Positions 1-11,770 of a DNA stretch of 64,000 nt are shown in pieces; position 1 is the stretch's first letter, and each line of letters opens with the position of its first letter. The notes below the pieces were generated by a model. That model saw only the letters and a list, made by a program, of their open reading frames with translations. It searched no databases and was not told the origin of the DNA. The stretch is taken from contig NC_092497.1 of NCBI RefSeq assembly GCF_047495875.1, positions 76,369,463-76,433,462 of the forward strand, in the 5' to 3' direction. A program made the position numbers and the translations under genes. Source of the stretch: Pithys albifrons albifrons. Lineage: Eukaryota; Chordata; Aves; Passeriformes; Thamnophilidae.

Positions 1-2521
1 TGACCACAGGAGTGTGAGTAGTCCGGATAACTTGATATGAATGTGAGAAAACCGAAAACAATGAAGACTATTAGGTATAATCCCAACAATAATAGCAGGT
101 AGTATAGTATTGTGCAAAAGGTACTGTCATTTCATCAAATTAAGGAGATGGGTAAAATACAGTCAGAAGTCCCTTTGGTATTCTCCTCACGCAGAGGCTT
201 AGAAATATTTTATTAAATATTAATAACAAGATAAAAGCCCTTTGGTATTATTTTCATTTTAATTAGTCAAGATATATATGCCATTCACTTTGAAGCCAAA
301 TGTTACTCCTTTGTATTAATCTGCAGGGGGTACTAGAAAATTGAACCAAGTAGTATTTAGCTATTTCTCCTTCTGCCATGAGATAATTAACATCTATTCC
401 TTTGCACAGACTTTCTTACTATTACCTCATTCCCATATACAGGTTTCATCCAAGGTCTGAGCAGTAGATGTGAAATGCTGCTTCAGCCTGTTTCTTACAA
501 ATCACCAAAACTCAGGAAATTTATTAACCCTCAACTTTAACCTGCTAAACCTTCAAAGGAAAAATAATCTCATAATGAAATCAGACTGGAGAGACAAAAT
601 GGGCAATAATTCCAGGAGCGAGGCAAAGCTGTATGTAATACACTGAACCCATTTTGTATTGTGTTGAATGATAAAGACAACTGAAGAACCTAAGAACTTA
701 ATGATAGCTGGTATGGCAGAAAAGAGTAGGAATTTTTTTGACACATAAAACCAAAGCAGGAATCAGTAAGTAGCAAGTGAAGATAAGTAGAAAGAAATGA
801 ATTGTATGAAGTTTGTGAGTTTCCAGACGCCTCGGCGAGTTGTTTATGCAATCTTCCTACTTCTTACATAGATTTTCTGCTCCACATATAGTGCCTAAGA
901 ATCATATTAAATGAGGCCTTGTAGCTGCTGATCTAGCAACCATTAATCCTGGGACCTCAGATGGAAGAGCTGCCAGGCTTCTTGGCTATCTTTTCCCTGT
1001 AGATAATGGTCTTGGGCATTCACTTTGGCCAGAGCTTGGTGTATTCCTTGAGTCTATGGGGGTGGACACTCCTCATGGCCAAGCTTCCCAAGAGTGAAGA
1101 GTCTGGTGAACTTAAATGAGTTATGTGCATTAACCGATAGGAAAGAGAGCTGTTTTCAGAGGAAACTCACCTGTGTTCCACTCAATGAAAACAAGTATGT
1201 TTATATTGAATACTACACTTAATGATTAATTCATATTTTCTAATGATTATCAGAAAAACTGTAACAAGTTTGACAGTGACTGTGATGCCCCTTGACTGAA
1301 ATGATCTCCTTTGTACATAGACATTATGAAACATGATAAATTGCATCATCATTTTTTTCAGTGACCCCCTCCTTCATAGAATCGGTGGTTCTTCTTTGAT
1401 TGTCTAGTACTCAATATTTTGTGTCTTTTATTCCCCATTACATAAAATAACATCATTCACTATTCCTTTACATTTTTCAGCTTTGTTCTGGGGACCTAAA
1501 TAGCCATTTCTCTCTATAAAAGCACATGAAGGTAATAATACTTAATCTTACAGAAATGTTACGGAAATAAATTTCAGTAGTATCTATGAGAAATGTGTTC
1601 TGTCGTGATTGTTAAAAGGGTTTTTTTCCCCCAGTACTCCTTTGGAGTGAAGGAATATAAATAGCTTTGTTTTATCAACAAAGTGAAAATCCAGCCAACA
1701 ACAGCTTTTTTCATCTTTGCCTTAATTTTTAGACAAAATGTTAAACAGTCAACAAAAATATAAATCTCTACTTTTCTTTTTCTAAATAAATCACATTAGT
1801 TGCAATACAGTGAGATACTTTGCTGTGCAGTTTGCAAATTGTAACAAGTGTAATCAGATTTGCAAATTTAGAAACTTCCCTATCTGCTGTAACATGCCAT
1901 CTTAGGTTCCACCCCTGTGGTGGTAGAAAAACCAATTTAGTCTGTTACGCAGTGGTTACCAGACTTGGATTAGTAATGACCACAGAGGTTGCAAAGCAAA
2001 AGTTTCTGAAGTATCTCATTTCCCTTGTTCTCAGATATGTATGTAATGTGTCAGAGCAAACTGAAAATATTAAACCTGTTTCATACTGCTAGAGCAATTG
2101 GTTTGAATTTGAAAATGTTAATTGATCAAAGAAATCCACTTGGGAAGCTGTTATGAACCAGGAGGAAATGGGTAGAAGAAAGGCTTTTGTTAGTGCATAG
2201 AAGTTTTCTGCATTTTTTGTGTCAATAAATAAATTCAATGAGCAACCCTCCCAACTACTAATTTATGAATATCACAAGTGGACACTTTCAGTGTATAAAG
2301 AAGTATTGTTTAGCAAGAGTCTTGAGGCATAGAAAATAAAAAACTTAGGCTTGACTTTTTACTGAATGTCTTAGTTTGAGGGAAGAAACCAAAATGTTTG
2401 CCAGAGCAGAGGAGAGGATTCCTCCACAATAATCACGTCACTCTTTATTAAATTTAAGGAACTTTATTTAGAAAATGGATATAAGAAGGACAACTGTTTT
2501 TAACTACTATATATATATATC

Positions 2522-2545
2522 TATCTACATATATATATGTAGATA
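2522..2545. repeat. AT-rich perfect palindrome in an AT dinucleotide tract
   Basis: A 24-nt perfect inverted repeat without a loop (half-site TATCTACATATA-like) lies inside an (AT)n tract spanning about 2507-2555. It could extrude as a cruciform. It is probably a product of microsatellite expansion. Confidence 0.8.
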
Positions 2546-2829
2546 TAGATATAACTGTAAACAGACCAGAGCAAACTACTCCCCCAACACCACAAGTAAA
2601 ACCAAAAAAGAACAACCCCCAGAATGGTAGGCTCCTCCTGGAGCAGCTATATTTATGGACAGAGTCAGTGTCACACCTTGGCTGGCTGCTAGGTGAGTTC
2701 TCAGTCTTTTCCCAGTGAGGCAGAGTCGAGTGGTGAGCACTCAGATGAATTCTGTCTCTCTCTCTCTCCTTGTCCTTTGTCCCAAACGAAGAAGGAAAGC
2801 TGAGAGTGAAGAGCTGCAGCGTGTCCTGA

Positions 2830-2945
2830 AAGGCAGCTGTGACTCCTCTTTTCTCGAGTCGCTGCCGCGGTGGCGTGGGCGACAGTGACGCTGCCGGCAA
2901 CGGTGAGGCCGGAGCAGCGACCGGGGCCCCAGTGCCGAAACCAGG
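2830..2945. promoter_or_regulatory. CpG-dense GC-rich patch, candidate small CpG island
   Basis: About 13 CpG dinucleotides fall within roughly 100 bases (about 2850-2940) in a flank that is otherwise AT-rich and almost free of CpG. It has no repeat signature that I recognise. A good splice-donor consensus, CG|GTGAGG, lies on the + strand with the GT at 2903-2904. CT-rich sequence lies upstream (2755-2769) and C-rich sequence downstream (3120-3150). This would fit an unmethylated promoter patch or the first exon of an intronic non-coding RNA or alternative AUH transcript, but no TATA box or coding capacity supports a specific gene. It could also be a decayed GC-rich retrocopy. The CpG density is seen directly; the promoter role is inference. 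Confidence 0.35.
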
Positions 2946-5900
2946 AGAAACAGCAGTGGCAAGAAAAAAACTAGCATGCTCCACAGGAGCAGCGAGGAGC
3001 AGGAGAAAAGGTTTCTCTCTCTGACAGCCAGCACACGCAGCTCCGACCTTCCCCCAAAGCTGTGTGATGTCCCACCAGTAAAAACAAAAGAGACATTGCA
3101 AACCCGTTCTTTGCCACACCTTCCCCCCCTTCTCCGTCTGCCCCCACCCAAAATGATCAAGAAGGAATTGGTAGTAAACTACTTCTTTTGTTAACTAATG
3201 GCATGAGGAGTTAGTGGCAGGGAGAGAATTGGCATCAAAACTGCAACACTGAATAATAAATTGCTTAAGGGTTTTGAGGAACAGAAGTTCAAAAATGTTC
3301 ATCTTTTATTTCTACTCAAAAGAAGAAATCCAACCAAATGATTAAGCTTAAAAGGTAATTAAATATATTTCTTCCATGTGTTCAGTAACTGAATTTAGGA
3401 TACTGATGTAAAATATAGTCACAGATCATTTATACTGTAATGTATAAAACACAATTACTTAAAAATATTTGAATTATATGGTTACTGTCATGGTACTGTA
3501 GAACACTGTAGGGTTTCTCAGAAAAAAAAAAAAGTAAGGCAGCTCCTGAACTCTCAGTAAAGATAGTGTAAAGCATGAATGAAACATCTGTTGCTTCTCT
3601 GATAGTGAAGCACAGCTTTATAGTTTACTGTAGCCCCATTTCAGCTGTCATGGGGTTACAGACCATGGAGTAAGTAACATCCATGTATCCGGCCAAGGTA
3701 AGATAAAACACAAAATCCATTCTACTTATGGTCAATGTTGTATTTGAAGCAAAAGAAAAATACATCCTTCGTATCAGTATAAATAGTATAACTCCATTTT
3801 TAATTGAATAATTTACTTATTTGGAGATCCATCAGTACTTAATAATGGTACAGAGTCCCATTATTTCCATTTGATATTTTTGACTGCATTATGTGAGAAA
3901 GAAAAATAGCTTCCAAACTCAACGAATTCACTGTATGTCTGGCATTCTTCGTCAGCTTTTAGAAAATTAAATAAATGAAATGACAATTGTATAGTTTGCC
4001 TCTAAAGAACAGCTGTACAAGTTAGTTCGCCACAAAACAAGCTGGATAAAATGATTTATGGAGTACTGTTTCCTTAATTATTTCACAAAATCTCTCTAGC
4101 TCTGGAGACTTATTTGAGCCAACTATTACAAATCTCTGAATTCCAGAAATAGTAGGTTCTTGTCTTTTCTTCTTTACTTCAGTTTTTTAATTACATATTT
4201 TCAGTTTGTGACCAGGAATGACTTCCTTTTGCCCTGGTTCTCAGACACAACAGAAAACAAGTTTATAGGAAAAGTGCCCCAAAAGTTAGTAATCCTTTGT
4301 AACTTCATGCTAACAAGTCTATATTAATTTACTTTATATTTGTATATGAAATTGAGATCTCAGAAACTAGTGTTAATCAGATGACTGAATTAATCTAAGT
4401 TTTCTATTAGGAGTTTTGTGAAATTGTAAAGAAAATTGGAACACAATGTGCAATGTACTTGACATGCACAAGTGCTTTAAGAATTCTCTCTCTCTCAGAG
4501 GCCTACCTGGTGCATTTTGTACATTATTCTGCATCTGGTCATCAAGAAATATAAATGACTGAATACTCTGAAATTTGATTTATTGAAACTAAAAGGATGA
4601 AGGACATTAGTTTAATTTTGACATTTTAGTTCTATATGCTAATGTCAAGAATACTTTCCAGAAGGAATGGCTGTTTGTTAATTCATTATGAGCAGTGTGA
4701 AATTCTGCTTTTAGAACTTGGATGGTCCTAAGAATATGTAGAGGTTTTGGAGTTTGGGGTTTTTTCCTTATTTTTTTTTCCCTAGAGGATTCTAGAAAAT
4801 AATCAAGCTAAAGGAAACCCTAATTTGCCCAGTTTCCAGAAAATACAGTGATGGTCTTGCACAAAAAGAAGACAGGAGGCTTTGCACAAGGTCACTGGAA
4901 ACTTGCTTCCTGCAACTTCAGGCTTATGCTCTGTACCCTTACTTTCCCAGAGCTTTTTTCTTTAAAAAAGGTCTTTTTCCCTATACCATGTCTTCATTTA
5001 TATGTGCCTTGATTATCAGCTATGTGTAGTTTATATCTCCAGAAAATGTTTCTTATTTTTTGAGGTGGAAGTAGTTGTTTCATTCCCATCCAGTATGTTT
5101 ACAAGAAACCACTGCTCTAATATTTAGGGAGCTAAAATGAGTTAAAGCAGAGTGTTGTGGGGAAATCATGACTGTGTTTAGTCAAATAAGGAGGGTTTCA
5201 AACCTACCACCCTGAGCTCACAGCTGTGCACCTAGCCCTCTCTTCCATTATAACCCAGAAGCCAGAGGATGTATATATTACCAGGGCTGGGGGATTATCA
5301 GTGCAAAACAATTAAAAGGGTTTCTGCTCAAGGATAATCCACATGTACAGTGTGAATACCAAGTGAGATCACCATTTTGTTAGTGGTCTCATTTTTATTG
5401 ATTATTTTCATCAATACAAACAACCAGAGGTTTCCTTCACACAAGTTCTGACTGGTAGGAAATAGTTCGTGGCTTGAGTAAAAGCAGCAGACCAGAAAAG
5501 AAGGATAAATTTTCACTTAAAAAATTTTAGGTGTAGATAGGTCTATTAAAAATTGTAAGGTTCAGTTCAATCACTGAACTAAATTATCACTCAGATTCAA
5601 GTTGCAAAACCAAAATCTTTTGTTCCAGATTAAAATTGGACTTTTTTTGTTTCACCAGAAATGTTTCAGAATCTTAAAAATCCCCAAGAAAGTACAGATA
5701 TATGAACAAGGAACCAGATAAAAGAGACTGAGATGGCAAAGTAGACTTTCTCAAATCATATTTATGTTTTGTAACATAAAAAAAAATAAGGGCCATGCTT
5801 GCAGCACATTGCAAGCTTATTCTGCTATTGGTATTCCATCAGATACCACCACAGAACACCTACAGCTTGCTGTGTGACCTTCAGTTGTATTTGTATGGTA

Positions 5901-7325
5901 AGAAACAACCCTGTTTGACTAAGGTTAAATAAAAATGAAGGTTTGATAAGTGCTTTCCGTTTCTGAACTGTCTCGGTGGTCTGCTTCCAAGAAGAATAAA
6001 TATAACAGCTGAGTCTGGCTAGGGCAGAAGCCTAACAGTACTTGGGGTGAAACACATGAATGAAAGACAGGTAGGAAGTCTGTTAAAAAATAGCAATTTT
6101 TCTGAGGAGAAAAGAGAAAAGAAAGTGAGGCCATGAAGGTGATAAGGGATTATGTTTGCTCATCAAATTTCTGGTCTGACAGGCAAATGGAGTCTACAAG
6201 GCATTTCCTTCCACATATTTTTCCTAAAGATTATGTGATTCTCTTCAGATTTCAAGGGTAAAATGTTCTTTATTAAAGAAAATACTTTTTTTTAGTTTCT
6301 TGCTTATATGCCACGTGTTCTCCAAAGGACTTAGGCAGAAATAGAGCTTTTGGTATCTCCAGGCTGCAATATAGTGTTCCTAACCAGCTGAGGATTTGGG
6401 AGAGCTCTAGCACTGACTGTTTAATCAAGTAGATGGATTGCTGCCAGAGAAGGATCAAAGGATCTGTATGTTGGAGTGCCTTGAGAGATCTAGAAACTTA
6501 CGAGCAGCAGCCAGGCTGTAGCCACACCTAGAAGCACAAAGGGTTCAGCAGTGGGATCTGCTCACATCAGCGTGGTCCTGCCTAAAGAGCAGGATGAGAC
6601 CAGCTAGTAAGAAGTGAGTGGTGTTCCCTGTCTTGTGGAATTTTAGTAATTTTTATAAACTATTTCAAATTACTTATGTTAATTAAAACATATTTATATT
6701 TTTATAAGTGCAGTGCAGGGCCTCACAGATGCAGGGCTGTTGTCCTAGTTCTTGCTGTTGATACAGGTTTATTTTTTTTCTACCTTATGCCTGTATAGCT
6801 CCTAGAATTTGAATGTATGATGTAAGGAAAATAAAATTTTTGTCTTTGATCCTTAGAACTAAAGGTCCATGAACTCCAACTCAAACGCAGCTGATTAGGT
6901 GACAGAAGAATATAATTAGCACTAATTTCTCCATCTATGGGGAAAGACTTGCTATTGCATACAGCCATTGCATGCTGAAAACAATGAGTTCTGTTCTGTA
7001 CTGCTAGGCCACAGCAGCAGGCAAGAGGAACTTAAAAGGTGTTTTCTCAATGTAATCAATTTCCTTAGTTTTGTAACAGTCTGACAGCAACAGCTTGGGT
7101 AAAATTGTGGGTTTAGACTCTTTCCTTGTTGATTTCCTGTCACTTACTTCTGAAGGTTTTTTTAAAAATTAAAAAAATGTTTAGAAGGTAATAGAAGAAT
7201 GGTAGTTTTCTGTTAAGAAAAAACATCTCAGTAATCCCAGACAATAAAGTGGTTTTGGAGGTAGGTCCACTGTTGCGCAGGAACTGACTTAAAGCTGAAA
7301 TTAGTTTAATAGCTTTAAGCTGAAA

Positions 7326-7556
7326 GTGAGTGGGTTTATGTTAGTTACTAGGAAGAAATTCTTTACTATCAGCAAAATGAGGCACTGGAACATGTTTCCC
7401 AGAGAAATTGTGGATGCCCCATCCCTGGAAATGTTTAAGACCAGGTTGTCTGTGGCTCTTAGTAACCTGGTCTAGTGAAAGATGTCCCCGCCTGTGTCAG
7501 TGAGGTACAAATGAGATGGTCTTTAAGGTCCTTTCCAAAGCAAACCATCCTATGAA
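7326..7556 (+). mobile_element. CR1 LINE fragment, 3' end, diverged
   Basis: The sequence matches the CR1 3' region in order: a block like AGGAAGAAATTCTTTACT, then GAGGCACTGGAACA, then CCCAGAGAAATTGTGGATGC, then a GACCAGGTTGTCTG-like stretch, and finally a decayed form of the CR1 terminal ATTCTATG repeat (ATCCTATGAACT) at about 7545. The element is strongly 5'-truncated, as is typical of CR1, and carries many substitutions. It lies in sense orientation inside the AUH intron. It has no coding potential left. Confidence 0.85.
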
Positions 7557-10500
7557 CTGCCCTAGGAGAAAATCTGTCCCATATACATTTAAAGTTGTTA
7601 TATATCTTTACACAGAATATTATACAGATTAAATGTAACATTTTTAATTAATTTGGATTCTCAAAATGTTAACGATGGGTATTACATTACATAGTGTTTA
7701 CCAGTCAAGGGAGAAGCGTAATTTTAAATGTACCATCTGTTATCTGTCCCTTTAATAGTATTAGTCCTACCCACTCTCTCAGCTGATCCTGAACAGCAAT
7801 CTATGGAACCAGGGGTCAGTCAAAAGTAATAAAGAGATGTGATTCCCTGGTAAGGACATGAACAAATAAGCCATTTGGATCTTCTTTCAGTTGATTTTGT
7901 TTATATTGAGTTTGCAGTGTTTCAATCTTCGAATACCTGATCTTTTATATAGTTTATATCTACTGCTTTCAATATAGACCAGTAATGACTGAATCATATT
8001 TGTATAGTGACTAAAGAAGTTTTCTGTAGAGTCTGTAAAGGATGATCCTGCTTTTGGAAGAGGAGCTTCTCTCAGAGTCCATGTCGCAGGTTTCTAACCT
8101 GATGTGTTCAGTTTCTTAGGTGGCAGTTCACTGATTTTAGTTTTTTGGTAGCCAGCTGAGTTACTGAGCATGAAAACCTGAATCTGAAGTCACTAAGGCT
8201 GTTAGCATCTCTGTAAAAAATGTCTTTCATTGTTTCAAGATGTGTGCAAATATCCAAATGTTCAAAATTAGCACATAGAGGATATCCTGTAACTTAGACT
8301 GAACCATATTTATATTTACACTTGTGCTGAATTATTATAATTGTTAATTTCTAACGTAAGTAAGTTTTATTGATTCTTGCAGATAGCTATGCTTACTAGG
8401 AATAGCAAATAATATAACAATCAGAATACAAATTTAACATGAACAAATAAAAGTAACATTTCAGTTATTCATGTGACAGAGAATTGTTAATAATGATGGT
8501 GATTATTTCATCACGTGTCAACTGTTATGTAAAATAACAAATGGAAGTGTCAATATGGGAAGTAAAAAGAAGAGAATGCCCTTCTGGCACTTCTAGGTAA
8601 TGCTATTAAATCTAACGTATCAGGCCAAAAGAGTTAGTATTACTAAGTATCAAAATTGCTATTGCAAAATCAAGTTCTGATTTAAAGAAGAGTTTACCTT
8701 TTGCATTGCAGATTGCTATATTAATGCGGCCAGGTTTGAATGACTTGGCTAGTTTTATTGGTAGAGTTTATATTTTCAAAGCCCCCCCAGGTTTGTTTTA
8801 GATGTTATGTTATAGCCTAAATACTAGGTGACGTTCAGTGTATCTGTCAGTATCTATGGCTGCCTCATCTGGGAGGACATTCTATTAAAGCTGAAAAGTG
8901 TGCTTCATATGTACAAGTTCATTTTACATATATTTATTTATCAGTAGAGAGAGCTCTGCCCGCTTGTGATTTGGCAGTTGAACCAGCTGGGATTGTGTCT
9001 TCCTACTGTCTCATTGGTTTTCCTGTTTTCCCTGGGATCCCATTGTATTAGCCACCAATTCTCCTTTTCTTTAGCACTGCTCAAGTCAGAGAGCTTGAGG
9101 GATGAATAATTTCAGACATGAATTCTTAAAAACCAATTACTCTGGAAGAGTTGAAAGCAGATTAATTTGGTAGTAGTCAAAATGGGAGAAAGCATAGAGT
9201 TGGAAATAGGAATTGGTTTGGAGGGTTTAGCAGATTTCTTTGGTGTGTGTAAGAATAAAATGCACTTTAGTGAGGAAAACATTCAAGTCGCTTATTAGCA
9301 GTGAAGATTTCACATTTAATTGTCTGGATTTGGCTTTACTTGTTGTTTCTTCATTTAAATTCTGTCCATTAAAAAGTATAGTAATTGTCCTAATTTCAGA
9401 CTATGATCTCATTAAAAATGTAGGTAAAACTAGGATACTGCTGTGGGAATTAGTTTTTCTCTTTCACTTGCCCTAGGTAATAATAATAGTTTTTCTCATG
9501 TCTGTTTTTTTTTTAATCTTGATTGTCACATTAAATAAATTTTAGCTGTCATAGTCAGTTCAGAAGTGTAAGAACATGTAAACTTACTTAAAATACAAGT
9601 TAAATAAAAGTTCTTACCTAATATTTCACATATATCCCACATGATTTGTAAAGCATGATCATATGGAGCAGCACTGGTCTAAACCTCCTACCTGTTGTTA
9701 CAGCTGAGTAATGACTTCATACATATGTAGGTGTAACTTTGAAACTGGAAAATGCCTTCTTATGGACCATTAATTTCTGTCTGCAGCAAGTAGACATATT
9801 TAATGTGTATGGACTTCTGAATTTTGTTTAAGGTGACTTCCCATCATCTCAAATGAAATACCGAGTTTCTATTTGGAGTAGTAAGAAGGCTCGTGGTTTT
9901 ACCACCAAATATCTGTATGTGTTCATGCTTGTTGCATCTGTTTACACTTAAGTAACTGTTAACAACAAGATTAAAAGTCTTAGGCATTTCTCTTTTTTCC
10001 CTCAAGTAATTTCAGTTTAATGCCAAATAAGGCAGATTGTCAGTGTGCATTAGCAATACTACAAGTCCCAGGAGTCCATGGATGGTAATGCAGATCCATC
10101 CACTGGCAGTGGAGTTGTTTCTACTATGCTTGTGAGGGAAATGTGGAGAGAACTTCTTACATCAGGTGCAGAATCCCTTTTGATGTGAAGTCCATTTTAT
10201 AAAATTCAGGTTCCAGATGCAGTTTTTGTTTCCATTCATTTCACATATGCAGCCATCTGCTAGGAAATCATCTTCTACTTTCTCAATCTACAAGACAATT
10301 ATGTATTTTGAAAATAAATTAGTTTTTCTAAATTGCGTGCCCATTTCATCTTTCAGTACGAAAGCTGTGATTATTGGTCTGCTAGTGTATTCTTAAGGTG
10401 TATTTACACTTCTTCTCATGCATTGTAAGTCTCTGTATATTTTTTAGCCAAGTCCTAAATTCTTCTGATTCAAGCTGCCTCCTTCAAGCCACCCATGCAT

Positions 10501-11690
10501 GGCAGTTTGGTATATTCTAGGTGTTTTTCAGATAGGTTTTTAGCTAAAACAATCCACAGGCATAGATAAATAAAATGGATTCTGAAAGTTAAGGACAGAC
10601 TTGCAAATTAAGTGGACTGTTTTGGAGATGCCTAAATAGCAGGTCATCCTGCCTCTTGGACCTCGGGTAGAGAGGTTTTGTCTGATGTGCCTGCACGGCT
10701 TTCTTTGGCTTGACTGACAAGCCAGACTTCCATGAGGTCTTTGGGCAACATAATAGTAAATCTTCCTCAAACAATTTTTTTAAGTCATCACAGACCCCAA
10801 GGCAACCTCTGAGTCAGCCTCTGGCCACTGCCTCAGGCTCCTCAGATTTGCAGTCTTCTTCCAAACAATGACTTATATGGCCAGACACAAAGAGTGGCCT
10901 CACCTACCACCTGCTCTTTGTCAGCTCAGTGCTTTTTTCCACTTGCAGAGAAAATACTTTTTCTCTTTCCTTCTCCATTACATTTTCACTCTGTCTGCGT
11001 TTGTTTGTGTCTTTCCTGGTCTAAACTGGTTTTGTTTGTTAGTAAGTTTATCTGGTTTGTGCTGCTGAAAGGTGTTTCATGTTTTCTTCTTATACAAAAT
11101 AGGGGATGTCTAAGCTCACAAATATTTATACCTCAATTGCTTAAACATGCACACCTTTGAAGGATCAAGGCATAATCTTGGAAATAATGTGTTGGAAACT
11201 CAGTGTTAAATATTGTCTAGGTAGAGTGTTCAGACTTTTAGCATGTTTAATATTTTGAAAATTGCTCAGTGTAGCAGCAGATGGCAGGTACTTTAAAAGA
11301 GTTAGGTTTGTTACAGTGACTTTGAAAATATGACTTAACATGACTGAAAAGTGTTATATTAAAATAATAATTTTACCCATTTTAGTTGCTTTGTGGGGTC
11401 ATATTGTTAAGAATTGAATGTTATGAGCAGCAGGTCTCTGCATTCCATATTTTGATGAGTTTCAAGGGTAGGAAGAAAAATGTATTTACTTCTTTCTGCA
11501 AAAGAATCATAAGGATACATTTGAACGGTTTGTCAACTGACTTGAATAATTAGGTTTGTGGCTGACAAGCTTTGGTTTTACCACAGATTATTAATAAAAC
11601 ATAAGAAGTGCACAGTAGCCTTTAAAAGAAGAACTCTAGAAACCTGTCATTTAAATCAATCTAATATGAATCAAAGCAAAGGATAGGCTA

Positions 11691-11770
11691 GGCTGGAGGG
11701 GAGGGGAGGGGAGGAGAAGGGAGGTAAGGAGGGGAGAGGAGGAGAGGAGAGGAGAGGGAGGGGAGCAGAA
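11691..11770 (+). repeat. Polypurine G/A tract (GGGGA-like), G4 and triplex prone
   Basis: Nearly eighty bases are purine only apart from isolated pyrimidines near the ends and one in the middle. The tract begins with a run of GGGGA units and passes into GGAGA units. It contains four closely spaced G-runs of three or more (11697-11712), so it could form a G-quadruplex on the + strand or a triplex (H-DNA). It lies in the AUH intron, about 3.4 kb before the next exon. Confidence 0.85.

Noticed and set aside
9181..9200. AAAATGGGAGAAAGC, considered as the missing AUH exon (KMG...)
   Set aside because: The frame does not continue with the expected GLVETKLAIIPG, and no splice acceptor or donor surrounds it.
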